Positions 19,502 to 28,442 of a DNA stretch of 39,792 bases are shown one piece after another. The position numbers and the translations under genes were made by a program. Below the pieces are notes generated by a model that was not told where the DNA came from, ran no database searches, and saw nothing but the letters and a program-made list of their open reading frames with translations. The stretch spans positions 1-39,792 of the forward strand of contig QCCN01000016.1 in assembly GCA_003278925.1 (NCBI GenBank). The letters run 5' to 3'. Positions within the stretch are counted from its first letter, which is position 1. Each line of letters starts with the position of its first letter. The stretch is from Prochlorococcus sp. AG-347-L17. GTDB lineage: Bacteria; Cyanobacteriota; Cyanobacteriia; PCC-6307; Cyanobiaceae.

Positions 19502-21397
19502 ATGTGTGGAATAGTTGCTGTTACTGGATATAAAAAAGCTTTACCATTATTAATTAATGGTTTAGAAAAACTTGAATATAGAGGTTATGATTCTGCAGGA
19601 ATTGCAATAATAAATTCCGAAACAAATTGTATTTCTTGTAATAAAGCAGAAGGAAAACTCAAGAATTTAATAAGTAATCTTAATGATCATAATATTCCTG
19701 GAACTGTAGGTATAGGACATACCAGATGGGCAACTCATGGAAAGCCAGAGGTTAAAAATGCACATCCTCATACCGATAGTTCAGGAAACATAGCGGTTGT
19801 TCAAAATGGCATTATTGAAAATTTCCAAGATTTAAAAAATAAATTAGAGGAAGAAGGTATTATTTTTAATTCTGATACAGATACCGAGGTAATTCCCCAT
19901 CTAATTCAAAGAGAGTTAAATACACTACGTAAACTTAAACTTGAGAATAATGGTTCAACATTATTAGTAGCAGTGAGAAATGTAATATCTGATTTAGAAG
20001 GATCTTATGCTTTAGCAGTTTTATGGTCTGGTGCTCCAACCTCATTGGTAGTTGCAAGAAAACAAGCCCCCTTAATTATTGGTCTTGGTGAAGGAGAATT
20101 TATTTGTGCTAGTGATACTCCAGCCATTGCAAACTTTACGAATATTATTTTGCCTATGGAGGATGAAGAGATAGCTTTATTGACTCCTCTTGGAATTGAA
20201 ATATATGACTCAAGCAACGAGAGACAATATCGAAATCCAGTTTCTTTAAAAGTCTCAGAGGAAATAATGGATAAGATGAATTTTAAACACTACATGTTAA
20301 AAGAGATATATGATCAACCACAGACTGTAAAAAACTGGTTGGAAAATTATTTAATTAAGAACTCAGATAATGGTCAATATGAAATCAAATATCCATTTGA
20401 TTCAGAGTTTTTTGAATCAATAGAAAGAATTGAAATTATTGCTTGTGGTACAAGTAAACATGCTGCAATGGTGGGCAGCTTTTTATTAGAACAATTTTCA
20501 GGTATCCCTACAAATGTCTTTTATGCAAGCGAATTTCGATATTCACCACCTCCACTATTGCCAAATACATTAACTATTGGAGTCACTCAATCTGGAGAAA
20601 CTGCTGATACAATTGCGGCTATCGATATGGAAATAAAAAGACGTTGTTTAATTGATGATAAAAAATTTAAACCTAATCTTATTGCAATAACAAATAGAAA
20701 AGAGAGTTCTATAGGAAGGCAGATTTCAAATATAATTGATATCTGTGCAGGAATAGAAGTAGGAGTTGCAGCAACAAAAACTTTTTTGGCTCAACTACTT
20801 TCTTTTTATGGATTAGCAATAAAATTTGCTCAAATTAAAGGTAATCGTAGTCCTGATGAAATAGGTAAATTAATAAACGAACTGATAACACTGCCGCCGT
20901 TACTGGAAGATCTCTTAGAGGAACATAATAAATCTTCAGAAAAGCTAGCACATGACTTTTTTAATATTAAAGATGTTATTTTTTTAGGAAGAGGAATAAA
21001 TTATCCAATTGCTCTCGAAGGCGCGTTAAAACTTAAAGAAATTAGTTACATTCATGCTGCTGGATATCCGGCTGGTGAAATGAAACATGGTCCAATAGCT
21101 TTATTAGATAAAAAAGTCCCTGTAATTTCAATTGCCTCCCCTGGTGAGGTTTTTGATAAAGTTATCAGTAATGCTCAAGAAGCAAAAGCTAGAGATTCAT
21201 ATTTGATTGGGATTGCTCCTGAATGTAATGGAACTGAAATCTTTGATTATTTAATGAAAGTTCCTTCCTCTAATAAATGGATTTCACCTCTAATTAATAT
21301 ATTGCCTTTACAATTATTGAGTTACCATATCGCTGCTCATAAGGGACTTGATGTCGATCAACCAAGAAATTTAGCTAAGAGTGTAACTGTGGAATAA
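19502..21397 (+). CDS. glmS: glutamine-fructose-6-phosphate aminotransferase
   Basis: GlmS makes glucosamine-6-phosphate from fructose-6-phosphate and glutamine, the first step to UDP-GlcNAc for peptidoglycan and LPS. The 631-residue protein has the N-terminal class II glutaminase domain with nucleophile Cys2 (MCGIVAVTGY) and the GHTRWATHG segment. Two SIS sugar-binding domains follow, with IIACGTSKHAAMVG and FLGRGINYPIALEGALKLKE. The C-terminus LAKSVTVE matches the family end. It follows psaC by 80 bases and converges on rimM. Confidence 0.97.
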   Translation: MCGIVAVTGYKKALPLLINGLEKLEYRGYDSAGIAIINSETNCISCNKAEGKLKNLISNLNDHNIPGTVGIGHTRWATHGKPEVKNAHPHTDSSGNIAVVQNGIIENFQDLKNKLEEEGIIFNSDTDTEVIPHLIQRELNTLRKLKLENNGSTLLVAVRNVISDLEGSYALAVLWSGAPTSLVVARKQAPLIIGLGEGEFICASDTPAIANFTNIILPMEDEEIALLTPLGIEIYDSSNERQYRNPVSLKVSEEIMDKMNFKHYMLKEIYDQPQTVKNWLENYLIKNSDNGQYEIKYPFDSEFFESIERIEIIACGTSKHAAMVGSFLLEQFSGIPTNVFYASEFRYSPPPLLPNTLTIGVTQSGETADTIAAIDMEIKRRCLIDDKKFKPNLIAITNRKESSIGRQISNIIDICAGIEVGVAATKTFLAQLLSFYGLAIKFAQIKGNRSPDEIGKLINELITLPPLLEDLLEEHNKSSEKLAHDFFNIKDVIFLGRGINYPIALEGALKLKEISYIHAAGYPAGEMKHGPIALLDKKVPVISIASPGEVFDKVISNAQEAKARDSYLIGIAPECNGTEIFDYLMKVPSSNKWISPLINILPLQLLSYHIAAHKGLDVDQPRNLAKSVTVE

Positions 21398-21427
21398 TTA
21401 GTTTCTTGCAAATGTTTATTTATTAAT

Positions 21428-21967
21428 CTATAGCTCTAAAAGTCCATTTGGTGGATTGATAATTAGAAAATTTTTTTTTGTATTTACTGATGGTACTATT
21501 TCTTTAACGAATGGAATAAGAACTTTCTTTTTGTTTTTAAATAGTTCAATAACAAGTAAATTATTTTTCTCATTTTCTAAATTTATAACTTTTCCAATTG
21601 TTTTTAATTCATCATTTTCTAAAGTCTTGACCTCGAGATTTATAAGTTCTAATAAGTGGAATTCCTCCTTTTTTAATTTGGGTATCGTATCAGATTTTAC
21701 AAGGATTTTAAATTTCTTAAGTTGCTCTGCATGATTTCTTGTATTTATTCCTTGGAATTTAACTATAAAGGTTTCCTTCCCAGGCTGTTTGAAACCAGAT
21801 ATAAGTTTTATTTTTGAAGGAGGTTCATTTTCTTTTTGCAACCATCTCATTCCCGGGTTTAAAAATCTTTCTTCAAAATCACTTAAAGATTTAATCTTTA
21901 CCTGTCCATTAATTCCATGACATGATGTTATAAATCCAACAATCAACCATTCATTTTTATTTATCAT
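21428..21967 (-). CDS. rimM: ribosome maturation factor RimM
   Basis: RimM assists 30S subunit assembly by binding S19 and the 16S 3' domain. The 179-residue protein has the N-terminal barrel with [20 protein letters not shown] and the C-terminal PRC-barrel-like domain with the characteristic [13 protein letters not shown]. The start is ATG at 21967, 24 bases from the divergent ndhS. Length is normal. Confidence 0.92.
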   Translation of the reverse strand: MINKNEWLIVGFITSCHGINGQVKIKSLSDFEERFLNPGMRWLQKENEPPSKIKLISGFKQPGKETFIVKFQGINTRNHAEQLKKFKILVKSDTIPKLKKEEFHLLELINLEVKTLENDELKTIGKVINLENEKNNLLVIELFKNKKKVLIPFVKEIVPSVNTKKNFLIINPPNGLLEL

Positions 21968-21991
21968 ATATTGTATTAATAAGAGTGTTCT

Positions 21992-22177
21992 ATGGAATTA
22001 TCTACTAAACCAATACTCCCTGGTTCTTTTGTTGTTGTAAAAGACAATAACTCTATATACAGAGGATATAAAGGTTTTGTACAAAGAGTTACAAAAAAAA
22101 GAGCAGCCGTTCTTTTTGAAGGGGGTAATTGGGATAAACTCATAACTTTTCAGTTGAAGAATTTAGATATAGTTTAA
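21992..22177 (+). CDS. ndhS: NDH-1 subunit S (NdhS)
   Basis: This 61-residue protein matches the DUF3252/NdhS family, the SH3-like subunit that forms part of the ferredoxin docking site on the cyanobacterial NDH-1 complex used in cyclic electron flow and respiration. The family core is plain: [11 protein letters not shown], a central GYKGFVQRV, and [17 protein letters not shown]. It is short but complete, lacking the N-terminal extension seen in plants. It lies three bases from the convergent rnc stop. Confidence 0.85.
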   Translation: MELSTKPILPGSFVVVKDNNSIYRGYKGFVQRVTKKRAAVLFEGGNWDKLITFQLKNLDIV

Positions 22178-22180
22178 ATA

Positions 22181-22930
22181 TTAGATTTTACCTATAGTTA
22201 TAAATTTTTCTATCAAGACTCTAGCTGCATTTGTTTCTGCTTGTTTATGGGACTTACCGAACGCAGTTGACTCTTTTAATCCTTCGATAAATATATCGCA
22301 AGAAAATCTTTTAGGGTCCCCATTTTTCTTTGAGACTTCAATTATTGTATAGACTGGCAAATCAAAACCTTTACTTTGACACCACTCTTGTAATACTGTC
22401 TTAGATTTGAATTTATATGGAGCTTTTAGAAATTTTTCTGCATCTTCTTCCCAAATATCATCTAACCAAAGATTTACTTCCTGAATTGAATTAAAGCACT
22501 TGTAAACAGCACCGATTAACGCTTCAGTAGCCTCACCAATAATAGTACTTCTTGAATTCTCATCACCATGAGCTTTAGGTCCTTTAATTATTATTTTCTC
22601 TATATCAATTTTTTCCCCTAACTTAGTTAACCATTCATCACTGACAATTTGTGCCCTTAGCTCTGATCGTTCTCCTACACTCATTTGAGGATATTTTTTT
22701 TCAATAAAATTAGAAGCAGCTAATCTCAGAACTGCATCTCCGAAAAATTCTAGTTTTTCATAATTTATTATTTTGTCTTCTGAGGAATGGATAAATGCTT
22801 GATTAAAATCTTGAATAACTGAAATATTTTGAGTTCTAATTATTTCAGAAAATCTTTTTGATTTAATATTTAAAGTTTTTAAAAAGGTAGTTATTTGATT
22901 AACTCTCTCTGCATTAATTATATTTGTCAT
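22181..22930 (-). CDS. rnc: ribonuclease III
   Basis: RNase III cleaves double-stranded RNA in rRNA processing and antisense regulation. The 249-residue protein has the catalytic domain with signature KLEFFGDAVLRL (about residues 59-70) and the second metal-binding region IGEATEALIGAVY (about 126-138). A C-terminal double-stranded RNA-binding domain follows (about 170-245, with SKTVLQEWCQSKG and AFGKSHKQAETNAARVLIEK). It starts 25 bases downstream of the RNase P RNA on the same strand, so two RNA-processing genes are neighbours. Confidence 0.94.
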   Translation of the reverse strand: MTNIINAERVNQITTFLKTLNIKSKRFSEIIRTQNISVIQDFNQAFIHSSEDKIINYEKLEFFGDAVLRLAASNFIEKKYPQMSVGERSELRAQIVSDEWLTKLGEKIDIEKIIIKGPKAHGDENSRSTIIGEATEALIGAVYKCFNSIQEVNLWLDDIWEEDAEKFLKAPYKFKSKTVLQEWCQSKGFDLPVYTIIEVSKKNGDPKRFSCDIFIEGLKESTAFGKSHKQAETNAARVLIEKFITIGKI

Positions 22931-22955
22931 ATGATTTGAATAATCACAATAAGTA

Positions 22956-23331
22956 GAAAGCAGGTCATAAGCCGGGTTCTGTTCATCTTAGTTAAGATGG
23001 GCAACCATCTATCTAGGACTGGAATTACTTCACAGTCTCAAGCGGCGCTCAAAAGTAGATTGTGTAATGGTCATAAATCCACTAAGCCTTGCTCCAAGCT
23101 GGGGTTTACCTAGCCAACACTTCTCAATGTTGCTGGTGCGCTCTTACCACACCCTTGCACCCTTACCATACATAATGTATTAGGCGGTATGTTTCTGTGG
23201 CACTATCCTCACGGTTGCCCGCACTGGGAATTACCCAGCAAGCCTGACCATGTAGGAGCCCGGACTTTCCTCAAGAAAGTTTTATTTTGGAAACAAAATA
23301 AAACTTTCCCGCGATTGCCTCTCCTGCTTTC
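22956..23331 (-). ncRNA. rnpB: RNase P RNA
   Basis: The minus strand carries a type A RNase P RNA of about 376 bases, the catalytic RNA that trims tRNA 5' leaders. Terminal helix P1 is seen as 23323-23331 pairing with 22956-22964. The universal 5' block GAGGAAAGTCCGGGCTCC is the complement of 23255-23272, and the 3' block ACAGAACCCGGCTTA is the complement of 22968-22982. Between P1 and the 5' block a perfect 15-bp, AT-rich hairpin (23275-23289 with 23294-23308, four-base loop) forms the P3 arm. Ends are set from P1 and could be off by a few bases. Confidence 0.95.
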
Positions 23332-23369
23332 ATTTAGCATAATGCTTAATACCCCAAAAATCATCTATT

Positions 23370-23443
<74 letters not shown>

Positions 23444-23499
23444 TAAAAATAAAAAACTATATGTAGTATGTGTGCAAATTTGCTACTCTGTAGCTAGCG

Positions 23500-23505
23500 T
23501 ATAGT
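23500..23505 (+). promoter_or_regulatory. possible -10 box for the 110-residue unknown gene
   Basis: TATAGT lies 16 bases before the ATG at 23522. A perfect palindrome GCAAATTTGC (23474-23483) sits just upstream and could be an operator or coincidence. No convincing -35 box is seen. Confidence 0.25.
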
Positions 23506-23521
23506 TAGTAATAAATCTTTT

Positions 23522-23854
23522 ATGGCTAAGTTGCATGATATGCGTTTAAAGCTCTTAATTCAACAAGAGCATGAACGCATTTCTAAATCCCAACCTAATG
23601 ATTTAGATCTTTCAATAGTTCAAGCAAGATGCCTTTGCTGGCTTACTCTATTGGCGGAAGCTCACGAAGATCAAGCAAATGATGCTGAAAAAAGAGGAGA
23701 TGCCGAGCAAGCTATGGGATGGTTCTCTGATTATATGAGACTGAGAGATGTTATTAATTTGGTTACTAGTATTGAGATACCTTTGCCAGATAGTCCAGAT
23801 TCACTCGATGAAAATGACGAATTATTGGATGGTCCTACAATTTTGCCCAAATAG
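23522..23854 (+). CDS. conserved hypothetical protein, helical
   Basis: I do not recognise a family. The 110-residue protein is acidic and predominantly helical: KLHDMRLKLLIQQEHERI, then a central helix LCWLTLLAEAHEDQANDAEKRGDAEQAM, and an acidic, proline-containing tail (IPLPDSPDSLDENDELLDG). There is no signal or membrane segment. The gene has a clear ATG and native codon use, and is followed after 31 bases by another unknown gene, likely the same transcript. Confidence 0.75.
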   Translation: MAKLHDMRLKLLIQQEHERISKSQPNDLDLSIVQARCLCWLTLLAEAHEDQANDAEKRGDAEQAMGWFSDYMRLRDVINLVTSIEIPLPDSPDSLDENDELLDGPTILPK

Positions 23855-23885
23855 TGAGATGATATAGAAAGAATTATTTTTTCTT

Positions 23886-24341
23886 TTGACTAAAGAACCA
23901 TGTCAATGCTCTGATTGTCAGAGATTTTATAAAGAGCATGATCGTCTTATTAGAGAATTTCCTACTTTTAAGCAGCAACAAGAATTAAATTGGGCATCTA
24001 TGCAATCGTTCAGAACTCTTTGTAATAAGATTACCGATGAGTTGCAGAGAGAATTATTTGAAAGAGAGTCAAATGAAGATATCAGTTCGACAGAAAAACA
24101 TATATCTAATAAAGAAATTGCTGAAGCTTTAGATGAACTTGAAAGTGTAAATGCCTATTTATATTCAATTGAAGCATTAATGGAAAGAATATTTGATACT
24201 AAAATTTCAAATAGCATTGAATCGAAATTTAAAGAAATTGCAAATCAATTAGCCCCAGATCCATTAAATATGGATCGATTAATTTTAAACAGATTATTTC
24301 ATCAAACCCCAGATTCACCAGATAAGAAAAATATTAATTAG
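23886..24341 (+). CDS. hypothetical protein with N-terminal cysteine cluster
   Basis: This is an unrecognised 151-residue protein. The start appears to be TTG at 23886; the next in-frame Met is around residue 39. The first residues contain CQCSDC, three cysteines in a CxCxxC spacing that could bind a metal. The rest is charged and helical with coiled-coil character (TDELQRELFERESNEDISS, EALDELESVNAYLYSIEALM). It follows the 110-residue gene by 31 bases and overlaps the convergent glgP stop by eight bases. Confidence 0.68.
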   Translation: MTKEPCQCSDCQRFYKEHDRLIREFPTFKQQQELNWASMQSFRTLCNKITDELQRELFERESNEDISSTEKHISNKEIAEALDELESVNAYLYSIEALMERIFDTKISNSIESKFKEIANQLAPDPLNMDRLILNRLFHQTPDSPDKKNIN

Positions 24342-26898
24342 TTAATTCTTCGACATCGCAAGTAATTTCAACTGGCATTGGAGAGACCTTCCAAATAGAC
24401 TTACAGTACTCTCTAATAGATCTATCTGAAGAAAAGTATCCTGATCTAGCAGTGTTTAACAAGGCCATTTTATTCCAAGATTTTTTATTATTCCAGCATT
24501 CACTGACCACATCCTGTTTATTTAAGTAATCTTCAAAGTCAGCCATAACAAAGAATGGGTCATGTCCAGTCAAGCTATTTAATAAGGGTTTAAATAATTC
24601 TTTATCCCCATTACTAAAGTGACCTATCTCAATTAGGCGTAAAACCTCTTTAAGCTCTGTACATTGCTCAATAAATGTTTTGGGAGAGTAATTATTATTT
24701 TTTAATTCCATAATTTCGCTCTCAGTTTTACCAAAAAGAAAGAAATTCTCTTTTTTCACAAGATCTCTTAATTCCACATTCGCTCCATCTAAGGTTCCAA
24801 TCGTTAATGCTCCATTCATGGCAAACTTCATATTTCCAGTTCCAGATGCTTCTTTCCCAGCAGTTGAAATTTGTTCTGAAAGATCAGTAGCAGGATAAAC
24901 TATTTCCCCAAGTTTAACGTTGTAGTCGGGTAGAAAAACAACTCTTAGTAAACCATCCATATCTGGATCAGAATTAACTACATCAGCAATACCATTGATG
25001 AATCGAATCATCAGCTTTGCCATGAAGTAACCTGGAGCAGCTTTACCTCCGAAAATTATTGTTCTTGGGACTTCATATTTGTTCGTACCATTTTTGATTC
25101 TTAAATATTGAGCAATAATTTGTAGGGCATTTAAATGTTGCCTCTTGTATTGATGAATTCTTTTTACTTGAACATCAAATAAACTGGAAGGATCTACAAG
25201 TATTCCAGTTTTTGAATGTATAAAACTAGCTAAATTTCTTTTACCATTTAGTTTGGTTTCTTCAAATTTATCTAAAAAATTGTTGTCATCTTTTTTTTCT
25301 TCTAACTTCTTAAGAAGTTCCATATTTGTTATCCAATCTGGACCAACTTCTTCTTCTAGAAGGTTCGATAGTGATGGATTAGATAGGGCAACCCATCTTC
25401 TTGGAGTAACCCCATTAGTGACATTCGTAAATTTTTCAGGCCATAGATCTGCGAATTCAGGCAGAAGTTGTCTTTTTATTAGATCAGAGTGAAGAGCTGC
25501 AACACCATTTATATGATGTGCTCCAATTGTAGCCAAATGAGCCATCCGAACTGATTTGGAGCCTTCTTCATCAATTATTGAGAGTTTTTGAAGGATCTTG
25601 TCATCACCGGGATAACGTAGTCTTAATTGTTGTAGAAATCTCCAATTAATTTCATAAATAATTTCTAGATGACGAGGAAGGAGATCATTAAATAAACCTA
25701 AATCCCATTTCTCTAAAGCTTCTGGTAGTAATGTGTGGTTGGTATAAGCAACTGAAGAGGTTGTTATATTCCAAGCTTTATCCCAACCTATTTGATATTG
25801 GTCAATAAGAAGTCTCATTAATTCTGCAACTGCAATAGCAGGATGTGTATCGTTCAATTGAACTGTCCAATGCTTAGGGAATTCTGTTATTGCTATTGAT
25901 CTTTTTTCAAGGCTTCTCAACATATCTTGAAGGGAACAACTTACAAAAAAGTGTTGTTGTTTAAGTCTTAATCTTCTACCTTCGTCAGTTCCATCATTTG
26001 GATATAGAACTTTCGAGAGAGTTTCAGATGCAACTTTTTCTTCAACTGCTCCATAATAATCACCAATATTGAATGCATAAAAGTCAAAACTTTCTGTTGC
26101 ATCAGCTCTCCATAATCTTAATCTGTCACATGTATTTACTCTGTATCCTAAGACTGGAACATCATGAGGTACCCCAATGGCGTGTTCAGAAGGAATCCAT
26201 CTTGATCTGTAGTTTCCTTTATCGTCTCTATAACTTTCAGTTCTTCCTCCAAAGCCAACAAAACATGATTCATCAGGTTGTGGAAGTTCCCAAGGCCATC
26301 CACCTTTTAGCCATTTATCAGTAACTTCAACCTGCCAACCATCTCTGATTAATTGATTGAATATGCCAAATTCGTAGCGAATACCATATCCAACTGCTGG
26401 GACTTGCAGAGATGCTAATGATTCCATGTAACATGCAGCAAGTCTACCAAGCCCACCATTACCTAATCCAGGCTCCTCCTCTACTTCGAGTATTGTTGAT
26501 AAAGATTCAATACCAAATCTTTTTAATGCATCCTCAGCTTCTTCAGTTATGCCAAGATTGAGGAGGTTATTACTTAATTGAGGACCTATTAAAAATTCTG
26601 CCGATAAGTAAGCTACAGTTTTTTGTGGTTTTTTTCTTATGACCTCTTGGCTGGCTAAATATCTTGTCATTAACCTATCTTTAACTGCGTAACTCAAAGC
26701 CATATATAAGTCGTGAGGACTTGCAGAGGTTGCTAATTTTCCAAGAGTGTAGAAAAGATGAGCTGTCATTCCTTGAAAAACAGCATCTGAATCCATGCCA
26801 GCTTTCTCAGGATCTAAATAGCAGCCTGGTGTAGGCAAGCGCAGATCAAAGGGTTCGTTGGAATTCATTGGATTAGACATATAACAGACAATAGCCAT
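24334..26898 (-). CDS. glgP: glycogen phosphorylase
   Basis: GlgP releases glucose-1-phosphate from glycogen, the night-time carbon store. The 854-residue protein is full length. Landmarks are GLGRLAACYMESLA near residue 149, QLNDTHPAIAVAELMRLL near 347, VTNGVTPRRW, KRIHQYKRQHLN, and the pyridoxal-phosphate site EASGTGNMKFAMNGALTIGT near 690. The first Met is at 26898, but Met7 (26880) or Met11 are equally plausible starts, since no strong ribosome-binding site marks any of them. It is divergent from the CPA2 antiporter. Confidence 0.97.
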   Translation of the reverse strand: MAIVCYMSNPMNSNEPFDLRLPTPGCYLDPEKAGMDSDAVFQGMTAHLFYTLGKLATSASPHDLYMALSYAVKDRLMTRYLASQEVIRKKPQKTVAYLSAEFLIGPQLSNNLLNLGITEEAEDALKRFGIESLSTILEVEEEPGLGNGGLGRLAACYMESLASLQVPAVGYGIRYEFGIFNQLIRDGWQVEVTDKWLKGGWPWELPQPDESCFVGFGGRTESYRDDKGNYRSRWIPSEHAIGVPHDVPVLGYRVNTCDRLRLWRADATESFDFYAFNIGDYYGAVEEKVASETLSKVLYPNDGTDEGRRLRLKQQHFFVSCSLQDMLRSLEKRSIAITEFPKHWTVQLNDTHPAIAVAELMRLLIDQYQIGWDKAWNITTSSVAYTNHTLLPEALEKWDLGLFNDLLPRHLEIIYEINWRFLQQLRLRYPGDDKILQKLSIIDEEGSKSVRMAHLATIGAHHINGVAALHSDLIKRQLLPEFADLWPEKFTNVTNGVTPRRWVALSNPSLSNLLEEEVGPDWITNMELLKKLEEKKDDNNFLDKFEETKLNGKRNLASFIHSKTGILVDPSSLFDVQVKRIHQYKRQHLNALQIIAQYLRIKNGTNKYEVPRTIIFGGKAAPGYFMAKLMIRFINGIADVVNSDPDMDGLLRVVFLPDYNVKLGEIVYPATDLSEQISTAGKEASGTGNMKFAMNGALTIGTLDGANVELRDLVKKENFFLFGKTESEIMELKNNNYSPKTFIEQCTELKEVLRLIEIGHFSNGDKELFKPLLNSLTGHDPFFVMADFEDYLNKQDVVSECWNNKKSWNKMALLNTARSGYFSSDRSIREYCKSIWKVSPMPVEITCDVEELTN

Positions 26899-26987
26899 TT
26901 TTAAGAAAATTTCTTTGTTGTAACTTCAGATCCACACTTGTTGAGTATTTTTGCTTTTTTCTTACATATTTCTTAAAGTGGGCCCTC

Positions 26988-27018
26988 AATAAACTATCTT
27001 CCAATTAGGTAGTTTATT
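26988..27018 (+). promoter_or_regulatory. 12-bp inverted repeat in antiporter leader
   Basis: Arms 26988-26999 and 27007-27018 are inverted copies over 12 bp, with one T/G difference that is a G-U pair in RNA, and are separated by a seven-base loop. The repeat ends 12 bases before the antiporter ATG. It could be a mRNA hairpin near the ribosome-binding site or a dimer-binding operator. A GGGCCC palindrome lies just upstream at 26980-26985. Confidence 0.55.
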
Positions 27019-27030
27019 ATTTACACTTAA

Positions 27031-28398
27031 ATGTACTCTTTACTTGCTGAATTAAGTGCACATGATTTAGAAGTTGCTGAAACGTTGATAGGAGTTATTA
27101 GGTTTCTATTGATATTTTTAGCTGCAAGAGCATTAGCAGAAGTTTTAGTAAGACTTAGTTTGCCAACAATAGTCGGTGAGCTTCTTGCAGGGGTTGTAAT
27201 AGGTGCATCAGGATTCCATTTGTTAATACCGCCTTCAGCTGGAACTGAATTAAATGAAGGACTTGTAAATGTTATTAGTTCTTTAGCATCAATCCCTCCA
27301 GAAGCTGTACCTGATGTTTATTTTGAAAGTTTTCCATCCCTCCAAGCAGTAGCGACTCTAGGGTTATATGCTCTTTTATTTTTAACAGGATTAGAAAGTG
27401 AGTTAGAGGAATTAGTAGCTGTAGGAGCCCAGGCTTTTACTGTCGCTATGGCCGGTGTAATTTTACCGTTTGCCTTTGGAACTCTTGGATTAATGTTTAT
27501 TTTCCAAGTAGATCTAATTCCAGCAGTTTTTGCTGGAGCATCTATGACGGCAACAAGTATAGGAATTACTGCGAGTGTTTTTGGTGAGTTGGGTTATCTA
27601 AAAACTAGAGAAGGACAGATTGTTATTGGTGCAGCAGTGTTAGACGATATCTTGGGAATTGTTATTCTGGCAGTTGTAGTCGCCCTTGCTGCCGGAGGTA
27701 CTTTAGAAATTGCTCCTATCGTTAAATTAGTTGCAGCAGCTGTAGTATTCGTTATTGCAGCTATTGCATTAAGTAGAACAGCTGCTCCAGGTTTTGATTG
27801 GTTATTAGATAGATTAAAGGCTCCTGGAGCAGTTGTGGTTGCTTCTTTTGTGATACTTGTATTGTGTTGTTTTGTAGCAACAGCTATTGGATTGGAAGCA
27901 GCTTTAGGTGCTTTTGCAGCTGGATTAATTCTAAGTAGTTCTAAAAATAATCACGCAATTCAACAATCCGTTTTACCTTTAGTATCCTTATTCGCAACTA
28001 TTTTCTTTGTATTAGTTGGTGCCGGAATGGATTTATCAGTTATCAATCCACTTGATCCAACAAGTAGGTCAGCTCTTGTAGTTGCAGGATTTTTATTAGT
28101 TGTTGCAATTATTGGAAAAATTGCAGCAGGATGGGTATTTTCAAGTGATAAACCTACAAATAGATTAGTAGTAGGTTTGGGTATGATGCCTAGAGGAGAG
28201 GTTGGTTTGATTTTTCTTGGATTAGGAACAAGCGCTAAATTGTTAACTCCTTCTCTCGAAGCAGCTATTTTATTAATGGTTATTGGAACTACTTTTCTTG
28301 CACCAGTTTTATTGAGAATTGTCCTAAAAGATAAGCCCCCAAATGATGGCAATAAAATTTCAGATGATGTTGCAGCTGATCCTGTGGGTCTTCTTTAG
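27031..28398 (+). CDS. CPA2-family cation/proton antiporter
   Basis: This 455-residue integral membrane protein has about 12 hydrophobic segments and belongs to the CPA2 (NapA/KefB-like) Na+ or K+/H+ antiporters. The paired aspartates Asp205-Asp206 in AAVLDDILGI match the ion-binding DD signature of electrogenic members. LLFLTGLESELEEL near residue 115 and GMMPRGEVGLIFLGLG near residue 386 are also typical. There is no C-terminal RCK domain; the tail is short and polar. It probably sets sodium or pH balance across the plasma or thylakoid membrane. The ion cannot be read from sequence. Confidence 0.92.
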   Translation: MYSLLAELSAHDLEVAETLIGVIRFLLIFLAARALAEVLVRLSLPTIVGELLAGVVIGASGFHLLIPPSAGTELNEGLVNVISSLASIPPEAVPDVYFESFPSLQAVATLGLYALLFLTGLESELEELVAVGAQAFTVAMAGVILPFAFGTLGLMFIFQVDLIPAVFAGASMTATSIGITASVFGELGYLKTREGQIVIGAAVLDDILGIVILAVVVALAAGGTLEIAPIVKLVAAAVVFVIAAIALSRTAAPGFDWLLDRLKAPGAVVVASFVILVLCCFVATAIGLEAALGAFAAGLILSSSKNNHAIQQSVLPLVSLFATIFFVLVGAGMDLSVINPLDPTSRSALVVAGFLLVVAIIGKIAAGWVFSSDKPTNRLVVGLGMMPRGEVGLIFLGLGTSAKLLTPSLEAAILLMVIGTTFLAPVLLRIVLKDKPPNDGNKISDDVAADPVGLL

Positions 28399-28442
28399 GC
28401 AATAAGTTTATTAGAATCAAATAACAAAAAAATTTTCAATAA

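Noticed and set aside
27960..28352. 130-codon minus-strand open frame
   Set aside because: It lies wholly inside the antiporter gene on the opposite strand and has shadow-like composition.
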